Of a stretch of DNA of 64,000 bases, positions 41,599 to 49,414 are shown one piece after another. The translations under genes and the position numbers were made by a program. The notes beneath the pieces were generated by a model. The model was not told where the DNA came from. It did not search any database and was given only the letters and a program-made list of their open reading frames with translations. The DNA comes from Alistipes sp. Lineage in GTDB: Bacteria > Bacteroidota > Bacteroidia > Bacteroidales > Rikenellaceae. The DNA lies in assembly GCA_029060215.1 (NCBI GenBank), contig JAIDUK010000005.1:23186-87185 (forward strand), in the 5' to 3' direction. The first letter of the stretch is position 1. Every line of letters begins with the position of its first letter.

Positions 41599-43896
41599 AT
41601 GCAGGAAAATTTAGTCATCGTCGAGTCTCCCGCCAAGGCCAAAACCATCGAGAAGTTCCTCGGCAAGGATTACATCGTCAAGTCGAGTTTCGGACACATC
41701 CGCGACCTCTCGAAAAAGGACCTCGGCATCCGCATCGCCGACGGCTTCGCCCCCGTCTACGAGATTCCGGGCGACAAGAAGAAGGTGGTCGACGAGTTGG
41801 CCAAGCTGGCCAAGAACAAAACCGTCTGGCTGGCTTCCGATGAAGACCGCGAAGGAGAAGCCATCGCATGGCACCTGACCGAAGTGTTGGGTCTCCCCGT
41901 CGACCGCACCAAGCGCATCGTCTTCCACGAAATCACCAAGCGGGCCATCCTCGAAGCCATCGAGAAGCCGCGCACGGTCAACATGGATCTGGTCAACGCC
42001 CAGCAGGCGCGGCGCGTGCTGGACCGGCTGGTGGGTTTTGAGCTCTCGCCCGTGTTGTGGAAAAAGGTCCGTCCGTCGCTCTCGGCCGGGCGCGTGCAGT
42101 CGGTAGCCGTGCGTCTGATCGTCGAGCGCGAGCGCGAGATCATCGCATTCAAATCGAAACCCTACTTCCGCGTCGTAGCCCGTTTCTACGCCGCCAGCGA
42201 CCCCGAAAAGAGCCTCTTCAAGGCCGAGCTCTCCTCGCGCTTCGACACGCAGGCGCAGGCCGAGGAGTTCCTGCGCGGCACCATAGGCAAGAGCTTCACC
42301 GTCGCCCGAGCCGAAGAGAAGCCCGCCCAGCGTTATCCCGCACCGCCGTTCACCACGTCGACTTTGCAGCAGGAAGCCGGGCGCAAGCTGGGCATGTCCG
42401 TCTCGCAAACCATGTCGGTCGCCCAGCACCTCTACGAGCAGGGGCTGATCACCTACATGCGTACCGATTCGGTCAACCTTTCGCAGCAGGCGCTGGCCCA
42501 GTGCAAGGAAGAGATCATCAAGCTCTACGGCGAGAAATACTCCCGCTGGTTCAACTACAAGACCAAGACCAAGGGGGCGCAGGAGGCCCACGAAGCCATC
42601 CGCCCCTCCTACATCGACCGCCAGCAGATCGAAGGCACGGCCGCCGAAAAACGGCTCTACGAGCTGATCTGGAAGCGCACGGTCGCTTCGCAGATGGTCT
42701 GCGCCGAAATCGACCGCACGACCGTGGCCATCGACATCGAGGGGTCGCCGCTCCAGTTCGTCGCCACCGGCGAGGTGGTGCGCTTCGACGGTTTCCTGCG
42801 GCTCTACTCCGAGTCGACCGACGACGACCAGACCGCCGAAAGCGGCGAGGGGCTCCTGCCCAAGATGGCGCCGGGCGACCGGCTCGATGCCGCCGACATC
42901 ACCGCCACCGAGCGTTTCACGCAGGCCCCGGCCCGTTACAACGAGGCCTCGCTGGTCAAGCGGCTCGAAGAGTTGGGCATCGGCCGCCCGTCGACCTACG
43001 CTCCGACCATCTCCACCATCATCAACCGCGGCTATGTCGTCAAGCAGAACAAGGAGGGGCAGAAGCGCGGTTACGTGCAGCTCACGCTCACTGGGGCAAA
43101 GCTCGCGGCCAAAAACCTCACCGAGAACTTCGGCAAGGAGAAGAACCGGCTCTCGCCCACCGACATCGGCATGGTCGTCAACGACTACCTCGAAGCGCAG
43201 TTCGGCTCGATCATCGACTACAATTTCACGGCCAGCGTCGAGAAGGAGTTCGACCGCGTGGCCGAGGGCGACATCACGTGGAACCGCATGATCGGCGACT
43301 TCTACGAGCCTTTCCACAAGATGGTCGACACGGCCATCGGCATGCAGAACGACAAGAAGAATCAGGCGCGCATCCTCGGCACCGACCCCGCCACCGGCCA
43401 TGCGGTCAAGGCGCGCATCGGCCGCTACGGCCCGATGGTCGAAATCGAGGGCGCCGAGGGCGAGAAAAGCCGCTTCGCATCGCTCAAGAAAGGGCAGCTC
43501 ATCGAATCCATCACGCTCGACGAGGCGCTGGCCCTCTTCGCCCTGCCCCGCACGCTGGGCGTGCTCGACGGCGAGGAGCTGACCGTCGGCATCGGCAAAT
43601 ACGGCGCCTATGTCCGCTACGGCAAGTCGTTCGCCTCGCTGGCCAAGACCGACGACCCCTACACCGTCAGCTTCGAGCGGGCCGCAGAGGTGGTCCGGGC
43701 CCACAAGGAAGCGGCCGCCTCGGCCAACAAGCCCCTCAAGGAGTTCGCCGAAGACCCCGACATGCTGGTCAAGAACGGCCGTTACGGGGCCTACATAGCC
43801 TACCAAGGCAAGAACTACCGCCTGCCCAAGGCGGCCAAGGCGGCCGAACTGACCTTGGACGAGTGCCGCAAGATCGTGGCCGGATCCAAAAAATAG
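41599..43896 (+). CDS. topA: DNA topoisomerase I
   Basis: TopA relaxes negative supercoils. The 765-residue protein has the TOPRIM domain (NLVIVESPAKAKTIEKFLG; acidic triad ASDEDREGEAIAWHL with Asp81, Glu82 and Asp83). The catalytic core carries the active-site tyrosine Tyr286 in GLITYMRTDSVNLS, and SAGRVQSVAVRLIV lies in the arch. The C-terminus (from about 560) has repeated GRYGPMVEIEG / GKYGAYVRYGKSF / GRYGAYIAYQGK units of the TOPRIM C-terminal repeat type instead of cysteine zinc fingers, as is usual in Bacteroidetes. It stands alone between a weak terminator and a 210-base featureless gap. Confidence 0.95.
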   Translation: MQENLVIVESPAKAKTIEKFLGKDYIVKSSFGHIRDLSKKDLGIRIADGFAPVYEIPGDKKKVVDELAKLAKNKTVWLASDEDREGEAIAWHLTEVLGLPVDRTKRIVFHEITKRAILEAIEKPRTVNMDLVNAQQARRVLDRLVGFELSPVLWKKVRPSLSAGRVQSVAVRLIVEREREIIAFKSKPYFRVVARFYAASDPEKSLFKAELSSRFDTQAQAEEFLRGTIGKSFTVARAEEKPAQRYPAPPFTTSTLQQEAGRKLGMSVSQTMSVAQHLYEQGLITYMRTDSVNLSQQALAQCKEEIIKLYGEKYSRWFNYKTKTKGAQEAHEAIRPSYIDRQQIEGTAAEKRLYELIWKRTVASQMVCAEIDRTTVAIDIEGSPLQFVATGEVVRFDGFLRLYSESTDDDQTAESGEGLLPKMAPGDRLDAADITATERFTQAPARYNEASLVKRLEELGIGRPSTYAPTISTIINRGYVVKQNKEGQKRGYVQLTLTGAKLAAKNLTENFGKEKNRLSPTDIGMVVNDYLEAQFGSIIDYNFTASVEKEFDRVAEGDITWNRMIGDFYEPFHKMVDTAIGMQNDKKNQARILGTDPATGHAVKARIGRYGPMVEIEGAEGEKSRFASLKKGQLIESITLDEALALFALPRTLGVLDGEELTVGIGKYGAYVRYGKSFASLAKTDDPYTVSFERAAEVVRAHKEAAASANKPLKEFAEDPDMLVKNGRYGAYIAYQGKNYRLPKAAKAAELTLDECRKIVAGSKK

Positions 43897-44106
43897 GCGC
43901 TCCGATATACTATCCGGCCGCCGCATCCGTTTCTTATGCGTGCAGCGGCTCGGAAGGCGGGCCCGGTTCGGGCCGGACGCCGCCGCCCCGGCCGCACTGC
44001 TGCCCCCGGCGCGCACTGAAGCGACTGCCTTTCCGCCGACCCGATGCAACCGGTTTGCAAAGAAAAGGCCGCAGCGCCGAACGCAACTTCAAACTTGTTA
44101 CGATAG

Positions 44107-45312
44107 ATGAAAAACCTCATGCTCACCCTGCTGGCCCTCGCCGCCCTCTGCGGCGCCAGCGCCCAGACCCCCGAAGAAGCCAAGCCCGAGGGTTACGTGT
44201 TCACCGATGCCAAGGTGCTCGAAATGACGCCCGTCAAGGACCAGAACCGCAGCGGCACCTGCTGGTGCTACTCGACCCTCTCGTTTCTCGAGGGCGAAAT
44301 CCTGCGCGCAGGCGGCGCCCCGGTCCATCTTTCGGAGATGTGGATCGTCCGCCACACCTTCATGGAGAAAGCCGAGAAGTATGTCCGGATGCACGGTGAG
44401 CTGAACTTCGCCGAGGGCGGGGCGGCGCACGACGTGACCGAGGGCATCAAGAAATACGGCATCGTGCCGTTCGAGGTCTACCCGGGGCTCAACTACGGCA
44501 CCGACAAACCCGACTTCCACGAGCTGACGGCCGTGTTCAAGGCCTATCTGGACACCATCATTTCGGTCGGCGACAGCTCGGGCAAACCGCTGTCGACGGC
44601 ATGGCGCCGCGGCTTCGACGCCCTGCTGGACGCCTATTTCGGCGAGCTGCCCGCCACCTTCACCTACGAGGGCAAGGAATACACCCCCGCCTCCTACGCG
44701 GCCTCCCTGCCCATCGACATGGAAGACTACATCGACCTCACGTCGTTCACCCACCATCCGTTCTACTCGCAGTTCATCCTCGAAGTGCCCGACAACTGGA
44801 TGTGGGGCACGGTCTACAACCTGCCGCTCGACGAAATGATGGCCGTCATCGACCACGCGCTGGCCACCGGCCATCCCGTGGCATGGGGCACCGACGTGAG
44901 CGAAAAAGGGTTCAGCCGTTCGCTGGCCCTCGGCATCGTTCCCGAGGCCGACCTCGACAGCATGAGCGGCACCGAGGCCGAGCGTTGGGGCAAGTTGACC
45001 CAGCGCGAAAAGGAAGCCGCCCTCTACAAGTTCGAAAAACCGGGCAAGGAGCGCGTCATCACGCAGCAGATGCGGCAGGAAGCCTTCGACAACTACGAGA
45101 CCACCGACGACCACGGCATGGTGATCGTCGGCACGGCCCACGATCAGGCAGGCAATGCCTACTACAAGGTGCTCAACTCGTGGGATGTCCGCCCGCCCTA
45201 CGACGGCTACTACTATTTCTCGCGTCCGTTCGTAGCCTACAAAACCACCGACATCATGGTCAACAAAAAGGCGCTGCCCAAAGAAATAGCCAAGAAACTG
45301 GGACTTAAATAA
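44107..45312 (+). CDS. Exported C1B-type cysteine peptidase (bleomycin hydrolase/aminopeptidase C-like)
   Basis: The 401-residue protein carries a signal peptide (MKNLMLTLLALAALCGASAQ), so unlike cytosolic aminopeptidase C it is exported. Catalytic residues are visible: Cys52 in DQNRSGTCWCYSTLSFLE, His in TDDHGMVIVGTAHD, and Asn in YYKVLNSWDVRPPYDG. A C1B-type middle region lies between (GIKKYGIVPFEVYPGLNYG). It probably trims peptides in the periplasm. Two bases after its TAA stop begins the longest GTGAAAG array of the window, followed by a 32-base palindromic terminator. Confidence 0.92.
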   Translation: MKNLMLTLLALAALCGASAQTPEEAKPEGYVFTDAKVLEMTPVKDQNRSGTCWCYSTLSFLEGEILRAGGAPVHLSEMWIVRHTFMEKAEKYVRMHGELNFAEGGAAHDVTEGIKKYGIVPFEVYPGLNYGTDKPDFHELTAVFKAYLDTIISVGDSSGKPLSTAWRRGFDALLDAYFGELPATFTYEGKEYTPASYAASLPIDMEDYIDLTSFTHHPFYSQFILEVPDNWMWGTVYNLPLDEMMAVIDHALATGHPVAWGTDVSEKGFSRSLALGIVPEADLDSMSGTEAERWGKLTQREKEAALYKFEKPGKERVITQQMRQEAFDNYETTDDHGMVIVGTAHDQAGNAYYKVLNSWDVRPPYDGYYYFSRPFVAYKTTDIMVNKKALPKEIAKKLGLK

Positions 45313-45313
45313 A

Positions 45314-45376
45314 GTGAAAGGTGAAAGGTGAAAGGTGAAAGGTGAAAGGTGAAAGGTGAAAGGTGAAAGGTGAAAA
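45314..45376 (+). repeat. GTGAAAG heptamer array 4 (8 perfect units plus one variant)
   Basis: Eight perfect GTGAAAG copies (45314-45369) and a final GTGAAAA, beginning 1 base after the peptidase stop codon. This is the longest of five arrays in the window and the most likely to vary in copy number. Confidence 0.92.
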
Positions 45377-45408
45377 ACCTTTCGGCTGCTCGCATTTCCG
45401 GCCAAGCC

Positions 45409-45443
45409 AAGCGTCGGGAACCCATGGGTTCCCGACGCTTTTT
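45409..45443 (+). terminator. Palindromic terminator after the C1B peptidase
   Basis: A perfect 32-base palindrome (45409-45440) centred on CATG, followed by TTT. It lies directly beyond the stop codon of the convergent pentapeptide gene (45446) and could serve both genes. Confidence 0.82.
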
Positions 45444-45445
45444 GC

Positions 45446-46087
45446 TTACTCCTCGAACTCGACGCCGAGCAGCCTTACCAGATCGAGCGCCTGCGCCGGA
45501 GCGATCCGGGCGCCCCGAAGCTCGAACGACAAGCAATCGCGCAAGCGGATGCCCCGAATCTCGCAATCGGCTAACGAAATACCCTGCAACCGGCTGCCGA
45601 AGAACTCGGCCGCAGAGAGGTCGCAGGCACCGAACTCCGTCTGCTCGAAACGGCACCCGCTCAGCACGGCACTGCGCAAAACACACTCCTCGAAACGCGC
45701 CCGGCGGAATCCGGCAGAAGCGAAGCCGGCGAACTCACCGCGGCAACGCGCGAAAACAACGGACCCGAACACCGCTTCGGCGAACTCGGCTCCGGTGAAC
45801 TTGCAATCGAAAAACTGCACGCGCCGGAAGACGCAGCCGCGCAAATCGGCATTGGAGAAGTCGCAGTTGCGGAACAGCACATCGGAGAAACGGGTCCGGC
45901 CCAACGAAGCCCCCGGGAACCGGCATCCGGAGAAGACCGACCGCTCGACGGAGAGATGCTCCCCGACGGCCCCCTCGAAAAAGCCGCCGCGAAAAACCGC
46001 ATCGGAGAGCTCCTCGGCGCTCTCAAGCAATGTCAAATCGGCATCGGGCGCGGAACTATCGGGCAAAAGGGGCGGCGCAATTTTCAT
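45446..46087 (-). CDS. Pentapeptide repeat protein
   Basis: The 213-residue protein is mostly A(D/N)LxX-type pentapeptide repeats from about residue 30 to 195, for example FRNCDFSNADLRGCVFRRVQ and FEQTEFGACDLSAAEFFGSR. These form a right-handed quadrilateral beta-helix. No signal peptide or membrane segment is seen. Some such proteins mimic DNA and protect gyrase from inhibitors (Qnr, MfpA), but most have no known role and the sequence does not show Qnr loops. It is the last gene of the murG-to-ftsZ block; its ATG overlaps the stop of the phosphopantetheinyl transferase gene. Confidence 0.9.
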   Translation of the reverse strand: MKIAPPLLPDSSAPDADLTLLESAEELSDAVFRGGFFEGAVGEHLSVERSVFSGCRFPGASLGRTRFSDVLFRNCDFSNADLRGCVFRRVQFFDCKFTGAEFAEAVFGSVVFARCRGEFAGFASAGFRRARFEECVLRSAVLSGCRFEQTEFGACDLSAAEFFGSRLQGISLADCEIRGIRLRDCLSFELRGARIAPAQALDLVRLLGVEFEE

Positions 46088-46689
46088 GACTGAGCCAGAA
46101 AGACGATGACACGGCCGGCGAAGAAGAGGAAGTGCAGCTGCAACGCCTCCCCGCCACGAATCCGGCCCACAAGCCTGCCTGCCGCGAAATCGGCCTGCTC
46201 GATCCGCAGGTCGCCCAACAAGTCCAGTTCGCGGCGCCCGGCATATTTGTAAAGGGTCTCTTTGGCGCTCCACACCACGGCGGACCAGCGCGGATCGTCG
46301 GACAGAGCCTGCTCGGCAGGCGTCATGCAACGGGAAGCGACACGCCCGAAATTCCGGTCCAGCGATTCGACGTCCACCGCACACGGCGCATCGGACAGAC
46401 CGACAGCTATGCTGCCCTTGCAATGCGACACGGCGACATGCACCCCACGTACCGCCCCATCCCACGAAAGCTCGACAGTTGGCGCCCCGACATCGTTGTA
46501 GCCTATAGCGACAGCATCCGGACGGCACCCCAACTGCCGGCACAACTCCCGCCGCACGACGGCCCGCCACGAGAGCCACTCGGACTGCCGCGCAGGCGGA
46601 AAAGCCGCAGCCGCGGCCAACTCATCCGACGTCGCCCACGGGGCGGCATCGGCAAGGGAAAGAGGGCGGCTGAGAAATAGGCGGAACAC
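46084..46689 (-). CDS. 4'-phosphopantetheinyl transferase (Sfp-type)
   Basis: The enzyme transfers phosphopantetheine from CoA to carrier proteins. The 201-residue protein shows the Sfp signature: AVDVESLDRN at 104-113 (Mg-binding Asp and Glu) and WSAKETLYKYAG at 140-151. The frame opens with GTG (46689), 14 bases after the gldE stop; no in-frame ATG lies nearer the start of homology. In Bacteroidetes this gene typically follows gldE, and it may serve flexirubin-type, fatty-acid or other carrier proteins. No such target lies in this window. Confidence 0.9.
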   Translation of the reverse strand: MFRLFLSRPLSLADAAPWATSDELAAAAAFPPARQSEWLSWRAVVRRELCRQLGCRPDAVAIGYNDVGAPTVELSWDGAVRGVHVAVSHCKGSIAVGLSDAPCAVDVESLDRNFGRVASRCMTPAEQALSDDPRWSAVVWSAKETLYKYAGRRELDLLGDLRIEQADFAAGRLVGRIRGGEALQLHFLFFAGRVIVFLAQS

Positions 46690-46703
46690 GGGCTGAACAT
46701 CGA

Positions 46704-47981
46704 CTACTTGAGGTCGACGCGGATTTTGTCGATGCGATGCGCGTCCATCTCCTTGACCGTAAAACGGATGTCGTGCGAAGTGAAAACGTCGCCCTTGCGC
46801 GGGAAATCGCGCTTGAGTTCGAGCATCAGCCCGGCCAGCGTCTCGGCATCGCCCCGCACGTCGGAGAAAGTCTCCTCGTCGAGCGAGAGGATGCGCTCGA
46901 AGTCGCCGATATGGGTCTTGCCCTCGAAAAGATAGCTCTTGGCATTGAGCCGCGTGTAGAAACTCTCGTCGTTGTCGCTCTCGTCGGATATTTCGCCCAC
47001 GATCTCCTCGATGATGTCCTCGAGCGACACCAGCCCCAGCGTCGAACCGTACTCGTCGACGACGATGGCCATGTGGACCTTGTTGGTCTGGAAATCGCCC
47101 AGCAGGTCGTTGATCTTCTTATGCTCGGGCACGAAATAGGGTTTGCGGATCAGCTGCTGCCAGCCGAATTCGTTGCCGTGGTTGATATAGGGCAGCAAGT
47201 CCTTGACATAGAGCGTGCCGCGGATATTGTCGATGTCCTCCTCGTAGACGGGGATGCGCGAGAAACCCGACGCGATGATGGTCCGCTTGACCTTCTCGTA
47301 GTCGTCGGTCAGCTCCAGCGCCGTGATGTCGACACGCGGCTTCATGATCTCCTGCACCTCGGTGTTGACGAAGTTGACGATCCCCGACAGCATGACGTGC
47401 TCCTCGGGATTCGAGGTCTGCGTCATGTCCACGGCATCGGCCAGTTCGTCGAGCGAAATCTCGCTCCGGTGCGAAGCCTTTTCGCTGATGCGGCTGCTGG
47501 TCCGCACCAGAATCAGCGAAAGCGGGTAGAGGATCCAGCGCAGCACGATGAGCGGCCGGGCGACGAACTGAGCGAACCGCGCGGGAGCCGTCTGGGCCAT
47601 CACCTTGGGCAGCACCTCGCCGAAAAGCAGCAGCAGGAACGTAACTACGACGGTCTTGAACAGAAACTCCAGATGGGCGAAGGTGAAAAGGGCATCGACG
47701 ATGCCTGCCGTGAGGATCGTGATGCAGATGTTGACCAGATTGTTGGCCACCAGAATCGTTGCCAGCAGCATGTCCACGTCGCCCAGCAGCCGCAGCACGG
47801 CCGCAGCCGGAGCGGTCGACCGCAGCCGGAGCCGCTGCACGTCGTTGTGCGAAAGCGAGAAGAACGAGGTTTCGGCGCCCGACACCAGCGCCGAGATGCA
47901 CAACAGCACCAGCGTCACGGCGCACAGCACGACGACATGGGTCGAAAAACCGTTGAAAAGGATCCAGTGCGTATCTTCCAA
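46704..47981 (-). CDS. gldE: GldE-type CBS-domain membrane protein (CorC/hemolysin C family)
   Basis: The 425-residue protein has a DUF21 membrane domain with about four helices (1-180; ISALVSGAETSFFSLSHNDV), a pair of CBS domains (about 205-335; MKPRVDITALELTDDYEKVK and VVDEYGSTLGLVSLEDIIEE), and a C-terminal CorC/HlyC domain. GldE was named from gliding bacteria, but it is found in non-gliding Bacteroidetes, where it may act in metal ion transport or support lipoprotein GldD. The start appears to be TTG at 47981, since no ATG or GTG occurs in frame between the ftsZ stop (16 bases upstream) and the first helix. Confidence 0.88.
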   Translation of the reverse strand: MEDTHWILFNGFSTHVVVLCAVTLVLLCISALVSGAETSFFSLSHNDVQRLRLRSTAPAAAVLRLLGDVDMLLATILVANNLVNICITILTAGIVDALFTFAHLEFLFKTVVVTFLLLLFGEVLPKVMAQTAPARFAQFVARPLIVLRWILYPLSLILVRTSSRISEKASHRSEISLDELADAVDMTQTSNPEEHVMLSGIVNFVNTEVQEIMKPRVDITALELTDDYEKVKRTIIASGFSRIPVYEEDIDNIRGTLYVKDLLPYINHGNEFGWQQLIRKPYFVPEHKKINDLLGDFQTNKVHMAIVVDEYGSTLGLVSLEDIIEEIVGEISDESDNDESFYTRLNAKSYLFEGKTHIGDFERILSLDEETFSDVRGDAETLAGLMLELKRDFPRKGDVFTSHDIRFTVKEMDAHRIDKIRVDLK

Positions 47982-47997
47982 ACCGGACGAATGTTAG

Positions 47998-49326
47998 TTA
48001 ATCGAAAAGCGACCCGTTGTCCGGCTCTTCCTTGGCAGGCTGGCCGGCCGACTCCTTGTCGCGCAGGACTTCCTTGCGGCCGCCGGAGAGCTGGGCCACA
48101 AGCTTGAGGTTGCGCGACTGGTAGGCCGGTTTGGAGAGCATGGTGTCGATGTTGCTGTAGCGCGTCGACTTGGCGCCCAGCACCACCTGTTCGCCGGGCC
48201 GCGGCTGGGCCGGGCGGGCGGCGATCGGTTTGATGGGTTCGAGCACGGGAGCCCCGGGCTCCGATGCGCCCACGGGCTGTACCGTACGCGCAGGCGGGAT
48301 GATCTGTTTCATCGCGTCGGGCACTTCCTCGCTCCGGAATCCGGTGGCCACCACCACCAGCTCGATGGCGTTGCCCAGCTGCGGTTTCTCGCTCGTACCC
48401 CAGATAATGTTGGCATCGTGCACGACGCCCTCTTCGTCCTGTACGCTGGCATGGGCCTGAATGTATTCGAGAATGCGCGTCACCTCCTCGTACATCAGTT
48501 CGTCGGCGTTCGACACCGAGATGTTGAGCAGGATGTTCTTGGCCCCGGAGATCAGGTTGTGGTCCAGCAGCGGCGAGCGCAGCGACGCTTCGGCCACCGA
48601 TTCGGCGCGGTCGTTGCCCTCGGCCGTAGCCACGGCCATGTGGGCGCGGCCCGAGTTGCGCATGACCTTCGAGACATCGGCGAAGTCGACGTTCACCAGA
48701 TCGCTCTCCACGGTGATGATCTCGGCTATGCCCTTGGCTGCCGAAGCCAAAATATCGTCGGCCTTGCCGAAAGCCTGTTTGAGCGACAGACGGCCGTAGA
48801 TTTCGAGGATGTTCTCGTTGTTGATGATCAGCAGCGAATCGACGTTCTGCCGCAGCTCCTCAATACCGCGGAATGCCTGTTCGTAGCGGATCTTGCCCTC
48901 GACGGCCAGCGGCGAGGTGACGATCGCCACGGTCAGCAGCCCCATTTCGCGGGCCAGTTTGGCGATGACGGGCGAAGCGCCCGTACCCGTACCGCCGCCC
49001 ATTCCGGCCGTGATGAAGAGCATCCGCGTGCCGGCTTCCTCGAAGTGCTGCCGGATTTCGGGCAGGGTCTCCACCGCGGCACGGCGGCCGTTTTCGGGGT
49101 CGTTGCCTGCCCCGAGGCCTTCGGCCCCGAGACGGATTTTGGTCTCCACCGGGCTCTTGTCCAGAGCCTGCTGGTCCGTATTGCAGACCATGAACGACAC
49201 GCCGCGGATACCGAGACTCCACATGTGGTTCACGGCATTGCCGCCTGCGCCGCCGATCCCCACCACCGTGATGATCGACCGCGTTCCGCGCGGCGCTCTG
49301 ATCTCCGACATCAGTTCGTCTGTCAT
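47998..49326 (-). CDS. ftsZ: Cell division protein FtsZ
   Basis: FtsZ is the tubulin-like GTPase that forms the division ring. The 442-residue protein has ITVVGIGGAGGNAVNHMWSL at the start, the GTP signature AGMGGGTGTGASPV, and the T7 catalytic loop with VNVDFADVSKVMRNSG. A variable linker of roughly 90 residues leads to a C-terminal tail ending in EEPDNGSLFD, where FtsA or other partners would bind. It follows ftsA by 88 bases. Starts MTDELMSEI and MSEI are both possible; the upstream one is used here. Confidence 0.97.
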   Translation of the reverse strand: MTDELMSEIRAPRGTRSIITVVGIGGAGGNAVNHMWSLGIRGVSFMVCNTDQQALDKSPVETKIRLGAEGLGAGNDPENGRRAAVETLPEIRQHFEEAGTRMLFITAGMGGGTGTGASPVIAKLAREMGLLTVAIVTSPLAVEGKIRYEQAFRGIEELRQNVDSLLIINNENILEIYGRLSLKQAFGKADDILASAAKGIAEIITVESDLVNVDFADVSKVMRNSGRAHMAVATAEGNDRAESVAEASLRSPLLDHNLISGAKNILLNISVSNADELMYEEVTRILEYIQAHASVQDEEGVVHDANIIWGTSEKPQLGNAIELVVVATGFRSEEVPDAMKQIIPPARTVQPVGASEPGAPVLEPIKPIAARPAQPRPGEQVVLGAKSTRYSNIDTMLSKPAYQSRNLKLVAQLSGGRKEVLRDKESAGQPAKEEPDNGSLFD

Positions 49327-49414
49327 ATAAGGTCTTTCAAAAAAACGAAAAACGAATTTCCGCTGAATTTTCTACACTACAAATTGTCCGGCCCGAATCT
49401 CCTCTGTTGTTCCG

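Noticed and set aside
45363..46109. Plus-strand open frame starting within the heptamer array and crossing the pentapeptide gene
   Set aside because: It reads opposite the pentapeptide repeats, giving a false Ser/Asn/Arg-rich protein, and passes through a strong terminator.
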